From positions 1 to 45,614 of the forward strand of contig URHR01000008.1 of assembly GCA_900547725.1 (NCBI GenBank): DNA of 45,614 nt, written 5' to 3'. A program made the translations under genes and the position numbers. This stretch comes from an uncultured Eubacteriales bacterium. Lineage in GTDB: Bacteria; Bacillota; Clostridia; Oscillospirales; CAG-272. The notes beneath the pieces were generated by a model that did no database searches, was not told where the DNA came from, and saw only the letters and a list, made by a program, of their open reading frames with translations. Positions 1-7,626 of the stretch are shown piece after piece (position 1 is the stretch's first letter; each line of letters begins with the position of its first letter).

Positions 1-629
1 TCCACCACATGGAGAAGAAAAAGGAAACGAGCATGAAGGAATTGCTCTCGGACGCCGTCTCGCTTCCCGATCTGATTGCCATTTTCCTCGGCATTCTGGA
101 ACTGGTGAAGGTGCGCAGAATTCTGATCGACGATGGCGAGTACCTCGACGCGGTGCACGGAACAAACACCTGCTTCTCGGTCAACGAAAAAACACCTGAG
201 GAAGAGGAAGAAGAGCGCAAAAAGAGCCCGTCTCTGGCACTCTCCAAAGATCCGATTCCCCTCTCTTCCAAAGCGGAAATGCACCGCGAACAGCGCCGCA
301 TCATCCGCGAGCGGAAACTCGAGGAAAAGAAGCGGTTGCGGGCGGAAGAACGCGCCAGACGCGCCGAGGAACGCAGGCTTGCCGCAGAGGAAGCCGCAAG
401 GCTCGGAGAGAACGCGGACGACCTGTTGCCGCGTGAGGAAGCGCTCCCCGCCGACGACAGCGACCTTGACGCGGAAGAACGCGTGGAGGCAATGCTGGAA
501 GATCGCCTTTCCGAAGAGGACGAGGATATGCTCGACGACCTCGGGTTGGATATGAACGAGATTGTCGATCATATGGCAAAGGAAGCAGTCCGCATGGATC
601 GCGACAAGCATACCGAGGAGGGACAGTAA
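1..629 (+). CDS. scpA: Segregation and condensation protein A (ScpA), 3' part
   Basis: The open frame enters from the window's left edge, so only the C-terminal part is visible. ScpA is the kleisin that bridges the SMC ATPase heads together with ScpB in bacterial chromosome condensation and segregation. The segment around LPDLIAIFLGILELVKVRRI matches the winged-helix C-terminal end of ScpA that binds the SMC head, and the next gene is scpB. Unusually, about 150 further residues follow that winged helix: an acidic stretch (EEEEEERKK), an Arg/Glu/Ala-rich segment likely to form a charged helix or coiled coil, then an acidic end. Most ScpA proteins stop shortly after the winged helix. The stop lies 6 bases before scpB, consistent with one operon. 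Family call is secure from context; the tail has no recognised function. Confidence 0.85.
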   Translation, partial: HHMEKKKETSMKELLSDAVSLPDLIAIFLGILELVKVRRILIDDGEYLDAVHGTNTCFSVNEKTPEEEEEERKKSPSLALSKDPIPLSSKAEMHREQRRIIRERKLEEKKRLRAEERARRAEERRLAAEEAARLGENADDLLPREEALPADDSDLDAEERVEAMLEDRLSEEDEDMLDDLGLDMNEIVDHMAKEAVRMDRDKHTEEGQ

Positions 630-635
630 TATATT

Positions 636-1391
636 ATGGAAGAAAAAAAGCAGACCGAACCGGTGCTCGAACCGCTTGGCAGCGCGCAGGAGGTTGAGCA
701 GGCAATTGAAGCCATCCTCTTCGCGGCGGGTCATCCGATGCGCTACGACAAGTTGGCGGAGGTGCTTTCCCTGACGGTCAAGGACGTGCGCGCAATGGTG
801 CGGGAGATCGGGAAGAAATTCGAAGCCGAGGACACCTTCCACGGAATTCAGCTTCTGCAATACCCCACCGCCTGCCAACTGGCAACCAAGGAAAAGTACG
901 CCCCCTACATCCGCGAAGCGCTCGGCATCCGCCGGGGCGGAAACCTTTCCGCTTCCACGATGGAAGCGTTGGCGGTGGTCGCCTACAATCAGCCCGTAAC
1001 GCGAACCTTTGTGGACGATGTGCGCGGCGTGGACAGTTCCTATGCGGTCACCTCTCTGATCGACAAGGGGCTGATCGAAGCCGCCGGGCGACTGGAAGCC
1101 CCGGGACGACCGATGCTCTATGTTACAACCGATAAATTCCTGCGGGTGTTCGGCATCAACTCTCTGGACGAGTTGCCGCAGACCGAAGCGCTCAGCGTCT
1201 CGGCGGCGGCGCAAAGTCAGGCGGAAAACGCCGAACAGATCGAAATGGATCTCGGAAGCGAGAATCTGCCCGACAGCGACGAACCGCTTTCCCCCGACGC
1301 ACAGGACTACCGTCCCGTTGAGGAGGACGACGACGGCAATGTGATTTTTGAGGACGGAAACGCCGACGGCGACCGTCCGGAAGGAGCGTGA
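636..1391 (+). CDS. scpB: Segregation and condensation protein B (ScpB)
   Basis: 251 residues. ScpB forms homodimers that bind the ScpA linker and modulate the SMC complex in the nucleoid. The body (about residues 18-175) shows the two winged-helix domains of the family: AIEAILFAAGHPMRYDKLAEVL in the first domain and the conserved STMEALAVVAYNQPVTR / GRPMLYVTTDKFLRVFGI segments in the second. After LDELPQTE the last 60-70 residues are an acidic, low-complexity tail (PVEEDDDGNVIFEDGNADGD), longer than usual. The ATG follows the scpA stop by 6 bases. The stop is 4 bases before the start of the next gene, so translation is probably coupled. Confidence 0.93.
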   Translation: MEEKKQTEPVLEPLGSAQEVEQAIEAILFAAGHPMRYDKLAEVLSLTVKDVRAMVREIGKKFEAEDTFHGIQLLQYPTACQLATKEKYAPYIREALGIRRGGNLSASTMEALAVVAYNQPVTRTFVDDVRGVDSSYAVTSLIDKGLIEAAGRLEAPGRPMLYVTTDKFLRVFGINSLDELPQTEALSVSAAAQSQAENAEQIEMDLGSENLPDSDEPLSPDAQDYRPVEEDDDGNVIFEDGNADGDRPEGA

Positions 1392-1395
1392 TGGC

Positions 1396-2148
1396 ATGAG
1401 CGGATGGTTGATCGCACTGATTGCGGTCGGCGGTGTTCTTCTGTTGCTTCTCCTGCTTCTGCTGTTCGGCATGGCGCGCCTGCGCGTGACCTGCCGCGAG
1501 GACGTATGGGTCAGCCTGCGGGTTCTCGGATTGCGTTTCCGCCTGTACCCGCGCGATGACGGATCGGTCGAGCCGAAACGCTTCTGCCGGAATCCGAACC
1601 GGGCACTGGCGCGCGAGTTGCGGCGACAGAAAAAAGCAATCAGGCGGGCAGAAAAAAAGCGGTTGAAGAAGCAGAAAAAAGCGGCTGAAACCGCGAATCG
1701 CCCAAAGCCCAACCTGCCGGAGAATCTTTCGATGATCCTTGCCCTGCTCAAGGACTTCTACCGCGTGGCAAACGGGAAGCTCCGTCTCCGCACCCTGCGG
1801 ATGCAGATTGTGGTGGCAACCGACAACGCGGCGCAGACCGCGCTGATCTGGGGCAGCGTCACCGCAAGCGCGTCTCTTCTCCTGAACTGGATGGACGAAC
1901 ATTTCCTCCCGATCGAGCACTACCGCGGCGAGGTGGACATCCGCCCGGATTTTGCAGGCGGTGACGCGGGCGCGGACATTGATCTTGTGCTGTCGGTTCG
2001 CCTGTGGTCGGCTCTGCGCATCGCAATGGCAATGCGGGGGCACTACACCGAGGAAAAGGAAAAAGCACAGAAGAAAGCAATCCGTCGAATCCGGCGCAAA
2101 GCCGAACGGAAAGCCAAAAAAGCCAATCAAAAATCATCTCAGATGTGA
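1396..2148 (+). CDS. DUF2953 family membrane-anchored protein
   Basis: 250 residues from the ATG at 1396, chosen because AAGGAG at 1381-1386 sits at a good distance and because an upstream in-frame start at 1348 would overlap scpB deeply. The N-terminus is a single hydrophobic helix (WLIALIAVGGVLLLLLLLLL), followed by a beta-rich region (RLRVTCREDVWVSLRVLGLRF), a Lys/Arg-rich linker (residues about 75-105), a helical part and a C-terminal basic tail. This matches the DUF2953 proteins (YpuF/YtfI type) that sit between scpB and ytfJ in many spore formers. The biochemical function is unknown; location next to ytfJ suggests a spore-associated role (inference). Confidence 0.75.
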   Translation: MSGWLIALIAVGGVLLLLLLLLLFGMARLRVTCREDVWVSLRVLGLRFRLYPRDDGSVEPKRFCRNPNRALARELRRQKKAIRRAEKKRLKKQKKAAETANRPKPNLPENLSMILALLKDFYRVANGKLRLRTLRMQIVVATDNAAQTALIWGSVTASASLLLNWMDEHFLPIEHYRGEVDIRPDFAGGDAGADIDLVLSVRLWSALRIAMAMRGHYTEEKEKAQKKAIRRIRRKAERKAKKANQKSSQM

Positions 2149-2163
2149 AAGGATACAATTATC

Positions 2164-2577
2164 ATGGAAAACGAAAGCTCTATCAAGCAGATGATCCACA
2201 ATTCTATGCAACAGATCCGCGAAATCATGGACGCGGACACCGTAACGGGTCAGCCGATCAAACTTGACAACGGCGTTACCATCATCCCCTTCTCCAAAGT
2301 CTCGCTCGGCTTCGCGTCTGGCGGTCTGGATCTCCCCGCAAAGCAGGAAAAGATGCGCAAGAACTTCGGCGGCGCGGGCGGAACGGGTGTGACCGTTAAC
2401 CCCATCGGCTTCCTTGTCACCTATCCGGACGGCAAAGTGGAAATGCTTCCGGTTACAGGTCCTGAAGAGGTCGGTCCGCTGGAACAGATTGCGGAAATTC
2501 TCAACCGTGCGCCTGAGGTGGTCGGCAAACTCAAGGAACTGTTTGACGACGTAGACGCCGCGCGCAACGAAAACTGA
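2164..2577 (+). CDS. ytfJ: YtfJ/GerW family sporulation protein
   Basis: 137 residues. The sequence contains the family hallmarks: an N-terminal helix with IREIMDADTVTGQPI, the GVTIIPFSKVSLGFASGG segment, a Gly-rich loop (GGAGGTGVTVNPIGFLV) and a C-terminal part with VEMLPV. In Bacillus subtilis the YtfJ/GerW protein is made in the forespore and is needed for normal germination of spores. Here it sits between the DUF2953 gene and a D-Ala-D-Ala carboxypeptidase gene, the usual clostridial order. The 5' leader TGAAAGGATACAATTATC gives a usable ribosome-binding site. Confidence 0.9.
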   Translation: MENESSIKQMIHNSMQQIREIMDADTVTGQPIKLDNGVTIIPFSKVSLGFASGGLDLPAKQEKMRKNFGGAGGTGVTVNPIGFLVTYPDGKVEMLPVTGPEEVGPLEQIAEILNRAPEVVGKLKELFDDVDAARNEN

Positions 2578-2600
2578 TTCCGCAAGACATAAAACGAACT

Positions 2601-2640
2601 CCGGAAAAATATACATGAATGAATCAGTATGTTTTTCCGG
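2601..2640 (+). promoter_or_regulatory. RNA hairpin reaching into the ribosome-binding site of the carboxypeptidase gene
   Basis: CCGGAAAAATATAC at 2601-2614 pairs with GTATGTTTTTCCGG at 2627-2640 (14 pairs, one of them G-U in RNA) around a 12-base loop. The right arm ends on the first bases of the Shine-Dalgarno GGAGG at 2639-2643, so folding would partly hide it. There is no clean U-run after the stem, which argues against a simple terminator, although TTTT follows at 2644-2647. An alternative ATG at 2615 lies in the loop. Confidence 0.55.
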
Positions 2641-2650
2641 AGGTTTTATC

Positions 2651-3820
2651 ATGTGCAAAAAAGTCCTTGCCGTTCTGCTTGTCATGACCCTGTCTCTCTC
2701 CCTTTTCCCGCTTTCCGTCGCGGCGGAGCAGACCGGAAACGTCAGCCCGCCAACCGTTTCGGCGGAAAGCGCGGTGCTGATGGATGCCGGGCACGGCCTT
2801 GTGTGCTATGAAAAGAATGCAGACAAGCGACTCCCGATGGCAAGCACAACCAAGATCATGACCGCACTGACGGCGCTTGCAAATGCCGAACCGGATCGCG
2901 TGATCTGCATACCGCGCGAAGCGGTTGGCGTGGAAGGTTCTTCGGTCTACCTTGCCGAGGGCGAGAAACTGACGCTTTGCGACCTGCTGTATGCCCTGCT
3001 GTTGCAGTCGGCAAACGACGCCGCGGCAGCAATCGCCATCGACATCGGCGGGAGCATTGCGGGTTTTGCCGACCTCATGAACGCCGAGGCGGAAAAGTTG
3101 GGACTGACCGACACGCATTTCTGCAACCCGCACGGTCTGGATAACGAGGAACACTACACCACGGCGCGCGAACTGGCAACCGTCACCCGCGCGGCGCTTG
3201 CCGACCCGCTGATCCGCAAAATCGTGGGAACGGTCAAGGCAACGATCCCGCAGGGTGACAATCCCGACGCGCGCCTGCTCGTCAACCACAACCGCCTTCT
3301 GCGATCCTACAGCGGCGCAATCGGGGTCAAAACCGGCTTTACCAAACGGAGCGGGCGCTGTCTGGTCTCCGCCGCCGAGCGGAACGGGGTCACGCTCATT
3401 GCCGTAACGCTGAATGCACCCGACGATTGGCGCGACCATGCCGCCATGCTGGACTACGGCTTTACACGCTATCGAAGCGTCACGCTGTGCGGCACGGGAG
3501 ACCGCGCCTGCGACCTGCCCGTTACGGGCGGAACGGTAGATTCGGTTGCCCTGCGCTATGCCGCCGACCTGACCGTCGCACTTCCGATCGGTCACGCGCC
3601 GCTGAACTGTACCATCGAAGCCCCGCACTTTCTCTATGCCCCCGTCCCCCCCGACCGGGAGGTTGGCTATGCCGTTTTCACCTGCGACCTCGACGGTGAC
3701 GGCAAACAGGAGGAAATCGGGCGCGTCCCGCTTGTCACGGGAGAAAAAGCAGACCGCAAACCGTTGCAAAAACGCGGCTTTTTCGCGTGGCTCTGCGGAA
3801 TTTTCAAAAGAAACAAATAG
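2651..3820 (+). CDS. dacF: D-alanyl-D-alanine carboxypeptidase, DacF/PBP5-like (peptidase S11)
   Basis: 389 residues from the ATG at 2651, which has GGAGG at 2639-2643 and begins a Sec signal peptide (MCKKVLAVLLVMTLSLSLF...VAA). The enzyme removes the terminal D-Ala from peptidoglycan pentapeptides outside the membrane. All three active-site motifs are present: Ser65-Thr-Thr-Lys68, Ser120-Ala-Asn122 and Lys227-Thr-Gly229. A C-terminal beta domain of about 110 residues follows, and the last residues (RGFFAWLCGIFKRNK) look like an amphipathic membrane anchor. DacF orthologues next to ytfJ act in spore cortex or vegetative wall maturation; the exact stage cannot be told from sequence. Confidence 0.92.
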   Translation: MCKKVLAVLLVMTLSLSLFPLSVAAEQTGNVSPPTVSAESAVLMDAGHGLVCYEKNADKRLPMASTTKIMTALTALANAEPDRVICIPREAVGVEGSSVYLAEGEKLTLCDLLYALLLQSANDAAAAIAIDIGGSIAGFADLMNAEAEKLGLTDTHFCNPHGLDNEEHYTTARELATVTRAALADPLIRKIVGTVKATIPQGDNPDARLLVNHNRLLRSYSGAIGVKTGFTKRSGRCLVSAAERNGVTLIAVTLNAPDDWRDHAAMLDYGFTRYRSVTLCGTGDRACDLPVTGGTVDSVALRYAADLTVALPIGHAPLNCTIEAPHFLYAPVPPDREVGYAVFTCDLDGDGKQEEIGRVPLVTGEKADRKPLQKRGFFAWLCGIFKRNK

Positions 3821-3830
3821 GAATGAAACC

Positions 3831-4547
3831 ATGACGGAAGACATCAGACTGCAAAAATATTTTTCGGACTGCGGCGTCCTTTCCCGTCGCGCCGCCGAGG
3901 CGGAAATCCTCGCGGGGCACGTGCGAGTCAACGGATGCCGCGCCGTCCTCGGGGATCGCGTGATTCCCGGGACTGACCGCGTGGAGTGGAACGGCAAGCC
4001 CATTCTCCCCCGCGCGGACAAGCCCTACCGCTATATCCTTCTCAATAAACCGCGCGGCTATGTCTGCACGGCAAAGGACGAAAAGGGACGGCGGAACGTG
4101 ACCGAGCTGGTTCGGATCACCGATACCCGCCTCTACCCCGTCGGGCGGCTCGATATGGATTCGGACGGACTTCTGCTCCTGACCGACGACGGCGCGTTCG
4201 CCAATCACCTGACCCACCCGCGCCATGAAATCGCCAAACGCTACCGCGTGACCGTCTCCCCAGCCCCCACCAACGCGCAACTGGAAGCCCTCCGCGCCCC
4301 TATGGTACTGGACGGCTACCGCCTGCTCCCCGTCGGCGTGCGCCGCCTTGACAACGCCGTTTTGGAAATGGAACTGCACGAGGGCAGAAACCGACAGATC
4401 CGACGGATGTGCGAAGCCGTCGGTCTGCGCGTGACCGAGCTGACCCGCATCGCCATCGGTTCTCTTACCCTGACAGACCTCCCCACCGGAAAGTGGCGCG
4501 ACCTGACCCCCGAAGAGGTTCAATATTTGGTGCAGGAGAAAGACTGA
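3831..4547 (+). CDS. rluB: 16S/23S rRNA pseudouridine synthase, RsuA/RluB family
   Basis: 238 residues from the ATG at 3831, 10 bases after the dacF stop. An N-terminal S4 RNA-binding domain (RLQKYFSDCGVLSRRAAEAE...VNG) is followed by the pseudouridine synthase domain with the catalytic motif GRLDMDSDGLLLLTDDG (Asp of RLD is the nucleophile) and the C-terminal HEGRNRQIRRM signature. The RsuA/RluB branch modifies rRNA uridines; in this genomic context in Clostridia it is usually RluB-type. An in-frame start upstream at 3636 would lie inside dacF and lacks the S4 domain start, so it was not used. Confidence 0.92.
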   Translation: MTEDIRLQKYFSDCGVLSRRAAEAEILAGHVRVNGCRAVLGDRVIPGTDRVEWNGKPILPRADKPYRYILLNKPRGYVCTAKDEKGRRNVTELVRITDTRLYPVGRLDMDSDGLLLLTDDGAFANHLTHPRHEIAKRYRVTVSPAPTNAQLEALRAPMVLDGYRLLPVGVRRLDNAVLEMELHEGRNRQIRRMCEAVGLRVTELTRIAIGSLTLTDLPTGKWRDLTPEEVQYLVQEKD

Positions 4548-4911
4548 CGCGAACCTACTCGTTGCAAGGTTACATTCAACCGATACGGAACGACACACAG
4601 TTCGTTCCGCTTCAGTCATTAACTAACTTGAACTTTTTCTATCCGGTAGCGGAGAGAGCACAAGCCTTAGCAGCCGGAACTTGTAGCATGGAACATGGCT
4701 ACACCAAAATTTGTACGACCAAAGAAAGGGGCAAAATCCCCTTCGTTAAAGTTCTTGAAAGTCTTGAAATTGGATTGCAAGCAATCCAATTTTAACTTCA
4801 TTTTAAGAAGTTTTCAAGTAGGGTTCGGGGCAAAGCCCCGAGGTCTTAGGGCTTGGGACAGAGTCCCAAGGTCTTACAGCTCTTATATCTTATAATAGAA
4901 AGGAAGCACCT
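4548..4911 (+). repeat. Intergenic region with a series of perfect hairpins
   Basis: No convincing gene lies in these 364 bases. It holds CGGAACGA/TCGTTCCG (4586-4609, possible terminator of the preceding operon but without a U-run), AAATTGGATTGC-AA-GCAATCCAATTT (4767-4792, 12-bp arms, 2-base loop), TCGGGGC-AAA-GCCCCGA (4825-4841) and CTTGGGAC-AGA-GTCCCAAG (4852-4870). The same style of short perfect hairpin with an AA/AAA loop recurs at 6283-6324, 24523-24642 and 29642-29675, so these look like modules of a dispersed intergenic repeat. Confidence 0.6.
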
Positions 4912-5307
4912 ATGCTGGAAGTATTGCCGATACAAACGAAAGCCGAGCAGGAAGCACTCTGCGCGAGATGCGGAGTCCCGTTCAAAACCGAAATGCTCGC
5001 CTATCAGGCATTGGTAGACGGCGACCTGCGCGGCATCTGCCAGTTCACCATGGGACCGGACGGCGGCAGAATCGTCGACTTCGCCCCTCTCGGAACGCCC
5101 GAATTCGAGCCGCTGTTCGTCATGGGACGAGCCGCTCTGAATTTTATCGACCTTTGCGGCGTCCACCGCGCATTTTTTGACGCGGAATTTGAAAATGAGA
5201 CGCTCATCAAAGCCGTCGGATTTGAGCGAAACGCGCAAGGAAGATGGGAAATGGATCTTACCGATTTCTTCAAAGAGCCCTGCAAACATTCCAAAGCAAG
5301 CAAATAA
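4912..5307 (+). CDS. Small protein, probable GNAT-fold N-acetyltransferase-like
   Basis: 131 residues with a good ribosome site (GAAAGGAAG). The order of elements resembles a compact GNAT fold: LRGICQFTMGPDGGRIVDFAPL (strands beta2-beta4), FVMGRAALNFIDLCGVHRAFFD (helix alpha3 and beta5) and the end motif IKAVGFERNAQGRWEMDLTDFF, reminiscent of the GF...Y ending of acetyltransferases. The acetyl-CoA loop (Q/RxxGxG/A) is not evident, so it may be a non-catalytic member. It lies alone between the hairpin-rich region and spo0A. The fold assignment is an inference; no substrate can be suggested. Confidence 0.55.
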   Translation: MLEVLPIQTKAEQEALCARCGVPFKTEMLAYQALVDGDLRGICQFTMGPDGGRIVDFAPLGTPEFEPLFVMGRAALNFIDLCGVHRAFFDAEFENETLIKAVGFERNAQGRWEMDLTDFFKEPCKHSKASK

Positions 5308-5376
5308 AGGAAAAAATTGTAAAAAGTGCACATCTTTTCGCCGTTATTTTTGTATACCATTTTTTAGGAAAAGTAC

Positions 5377-5405
5377 TTGCAAATTCTTACAAAATATGGT
5401 AAAAT
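5377..5405 (+). promoter_or_regulatory. Sigma-A-type promoter of spo0A
   Basis: TTGCAA at 5377-5382 and TAAAAT at 5400-5405 are separated by 17 bases, about 45 bases before the spo0A ATG. No clear 0A box (TGTCGAA) was found next to it. Confidence 0.6.
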
Positions 5406-5451
5406 ATTACTGTACAGAAAATGACAACAAACCGATACGGAGGAAAAGAAT

Positions 5452-6234
5452 ATGGAGTACACTACAAAGCTGTTGATTGCCGACGAAAGCCCTGCAAGCC
5501 GCGCAAATCTGCGCGAGGGACTGGTTCGGATGGGATACAGAAACGTGGACGAGGCGGTGAACGGCGAGGAAGCGTTGCAGAAGATCAACCGGAATCGCCC
5601 CGACGTGGTGCTGATGGACGTCTGGCTGTCAAAGCTCGACGGCATCGGTGTCCTACGAAGCTGCCAGAGCGCGGGCATCGGCAAAGACGGCACGCCGATC
5701 TTCATTATTATATCGTCGGTGTCGAACCAGAACCTGTTCATTCAGGCAACCGAAGCAGGCGCGGAACTGTGCCTGCTGAAGCCGGTCAACCTAAACAGCC
5801 TTTGCGAGCACATTCAGAGCATTCTGTCAAGACGAAGCCGCGAAGCTTCTGTGGCGGTCATGAAAACCGAGGAGAAAACGCCCGACATTGAGTCGCAGGT
5901 GACGCAGATCATTCACCAGATCGGTGTTCCCGCGCATATCAAGGGGTATCAGTACCTGCGGACGGCAATTCTGCTGACGGTACAGGACAGCGACATCATC
6001 AATTCGGTGACAAAGGTGCTTTACCCGTCGGTTGCAAAGAAGTACAGCACGACAACCAGCCGCGTGGAACGTGCAATCCGCCACGCGATTGAGGTTGCGT
6101 GGGATCGCGGCGATGTGGACACTTTGAACAGTTATTTCGGCTACACGATTCAGCAAGGCAGGGGCAAGCCGACCAACAGCGAGTTCATTGCGATGATTGC
6201 AGACAACCTCCGCTTGAAGTACAAGTTGTTTTGA
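5452..6234 (+). CDS. spo0A: Sporulation master regulator Spo0A
   Basis: 260 residues. The N-terminal receiver domain (1-125) keeps the acidic pocket (IADES, Asp11-Glu12), the phosphoacceptor Asp56 in LMDVWLSKLDG, Ser88 and Lys110 (LLKP). The C-terminal Spo0A effector domain (about 145-258) has YLRTAILLTVQDSDIINSVTK and the DNA-recognition helix region SRVERAIRHAIEVAWDRGD followed by PTNSEFIAMIADNLRLK. The protein is the phosphorylation-controlled switch into sporulation and stationary phase. The usual upstream partner spoIVB is not adjacent; it lies about 23 kb away on the other strand in this window. Confidence 0.97.
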   Translation: MEYTTKLLIADESPASRANLREGLVRMGYRNVDEAVNGEEALQKINRNRPDVVLMDVWLSKLDGIGVLRSCQSAGIGKDGTPIFIIISSVSNQNLFIQATEAGAELCLLKPVNLNSLCEHIQSILSRRSREASVAVMKTEEKTPDIESQVTQIIHQIGVPAHIKGYQYLRTAILLTVQDSDIINSVTKVLYPSVAKKYSTTTSRVERAIRHAIEVAWDRGDVDTLNSYFGYTIQQGRGKPTNSEFIAMIADNLRLKYKLF

Positions 6235-6282
6235 GGGAAAGACCTTGGAGGGAGAGGGACCCCCTTGAAAGACGGGCTTAAC

Positions 6283-6324
6283 GCGGCAAAGCCGCTATTG
6301 ACAAGATTTTGCGTTGCAAAATCT
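6283..6324 (+). repeat. Two short perfect hairpins in the gap after spo0A
   Basis: GCGGC-AAA-GCCGC (6283-6295) and AGATTTTGC-GTT-GCAAAATCT (6304-6324) lie in the 314-base space between spo0A and the next gene. The flanks hold purine-rich GGAGGGAGAGGGA (6247-6259) and pyrimidine-rich CCTCCCTCACCTCCCTG (6342-6358) tracts that could pair with each other across the hairpins. No other feature was seen between 6325 and 6548. Confidence 0.55.
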
Positions 6325-6548
6325 GTCACCTACCCTCCAAACCTCCCTCACCTCCCTGAACTTCCCCCACGCCCCCGCCATTTACAAAATGAAAATTTGA
6401 TTCGCTTTGAATAATGTCGGGGTCATGGGGAAGTTTCTGGTATTTAGGGCGGTATGGAATCGTTTGAAAGTGCGGCTATCGCACTTTTTCGGGGAGCAGA
6501 AAACTGAACGGTATCAGACAATAATATTTTTGAAGGGTAGAGAAAAAT

Positions 6549-6791
6549 ATGCGAACAAAAGATGCGGTAGCGATCCGGATTCAGCAGTTATGTGCGGAAA
6601 AAGGAATCGCGGTGCATGAGTTGGCAATGCTTTCGGGCGTTGCGCCGTCAACCGTTTACAGTATGCTGAACCGTAAAAGCCAAAATCCGGGAGTGGTATC
6701 GCTCAAAAAGCTATGCGACGGGCTTGGAATTACGATCCGCCAATTTTTTGATTGCGAACTGTTTGATGACACGGAGCAGGAAATCCAATAA
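6549..6791 (+). CDS. Small XRE-family helix-turn-helix regulator
   Basis: 80 residues, essentially one HTH_3/HTH_26 domain: IRIQQLCAEKGIAVHELAMLSGVAPSTVYSMLNR is the helix-turn-helix and KLCDGLGITIRQFFD the terminal helices, a very common Firmicutes arrangement. A GAAGGG ribosome site lies ahead of the ATG. It is followed at once by a strong hairpin terminator. Target genes are unknown. Confidence 0.85.
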   Translation: MRTKDAVAIRIQQLCAEKGIAVHELAMLSGVAPSTVYSMLNRKSQNPGVVSLKKLCDGLGITIRQFFDCELFDDTEQEIQ

Positions 6792-6801
6792 TACAAAATG
6801 C

Positions 6802-6840
6802 CCCGCGCCCGAACGGTTTCCGTTCGGGCGCGGGTATTTT
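6802..6840. terminator. Bidirectional terminator between convergent genes
   Basis: CCCGCGCCCGAACGG (6802-6816) and CCGTTCGGGCGCGGG (6820-6834) form a 15-bp perfect stem with a TTT loop, followed by TATTTT. It separates the plus-strand HTH gene from the minus-strand amidase gene and could stop both. Confidence 0.85.
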
Positions 6841-7534
6841 ATGAGCCTTCCACAACATCGGGACGGTCGAAATCCGATGACGGTGCGGGCATCGGTTCGG
6901 GTTCGGGTTCGGGTGTTGGTTCGGGTGTTGGTTCAGGCTCGGGTTCTTGCGGCAAATCCGGCGCGGGCGGGGTTGGAATCTCCTCGCCGCCGCTGATGAG
7001 ATAGGCAAAGCAATCGTCGTCGGTCACCTCAAAGCGAACGCCGAGGAAATGCAGAAAACGCGCGGTTGCGAAACGGTAGGAGGAAAGCGGTCGGTCGAGC
7101 GCGTTGTCCGACTGCGCGCAGACGTAAATCTCCCCGTTTTCGATCTTGCTGATGATAACGGTATGATACCAGTCGCCATCGTTGTTGGCGTATTGCACGG
7201 CGTCCCCTACCCTTGCCATCCTGCGCGGAACTTCTGCGGCATAAGGACCTACTCCGCCGTTGCGCGAGGCGAACTCGGGAGTCCCCGTCATGAAGTCGTA
7301 AAAATACTCCACGCCGCTCCATGCCGGCGCGCGATCCGCATCCGAGTTATAGTACCATCCGTAATCGGGGGTTCGGTTCATCACGCAACTGCCCGCCAGC
7401 ACGCACTGGGAGACAAAATTTGTGCAGTTGCCGCCCCTTCCCGTGAAATCCACAAACAGCGGATTGCGGTCAAGCGCCCAACGTCTCGCATACGCCACCG
7501 CGCGTTCCGCTTCATACGGCTTTGTCAATAACAT
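6839..7534 (-). CDS. Amidase_6-domain protein with Pro/Glu-rich tail
   Basis: 231 residues. The first 180 match the putative amidase domain found in clostridial and bacillar proteins (PF12671-like): YEAERAVAYARRWALDRNP, the catalytic-Cys motif GGNCTNFVSQC, then WYHTVIISK with the likely catalytic His. The C-terminal 45 residues are a low-complexity tail of EP/PTPE units (encoded by GGTTCG/GTTGGTTCGG-type repeats at about 6890-6950). No signal peptide is visible at the N-terminus, and the start at 7534 has AAAGGAGAG upstream. The family is thought to act on peptide or wall amide bonds; substrate unknown. Confidence 0.8.
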   Translation of the reverse strand: MLLTKPYEAERAVAYARRWALDRNPLFVDFTGRGGNCTNFVSQCVLAGSCVMNRTPDYGWYYNSDADRAPAWSGVEYFYDFMTGTPEFASRNGGVGPYAAEVPRRMARVGDAVQYANNDGDWYHTVIISKIENGEIYVCAQSDNALDRPLSSYRFATARFLHFLGVRFEVTDDDCFAYLISGGEEIPTPPAPDLPQEPEPEPTPEPTPEPEPEPMPAPSSDFDRPDVVEGS

Positions 7535-7593
7535 AACCTTAAACTCTCTCCTTTCGACACGTACTCCCCAACAGTATATGCGAAAAGGAGAAA

Positions 7594-7621
7594 ACCGCCG
7601 CAGGATTTTCCCCGCAGCGGC
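7594..7621 (-). terminator. Hairpin terminator of the minus-strand carboxypeptidase gene
   Basis: ACCGCCGCAGG (7594-7604) and CCCGCAGCGGC (7611-7621) form a stem with a few G-U pairs in RNA, just past the stop at 7627. Read on the minus strand it is followed by TTTTCTCCTTTT. Confidence 0.6.
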
Positions 7622-7626
7622 TTTTT

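Noticed and set aside
6890..6950. GGTTCGG/GTTGG short tandem repeats considered as CRISPR or VNTR
   Set aside because: They encode the Pro/Glu tail of the amidase-like protein in frame; no spacers or conserved palindromic repeats.
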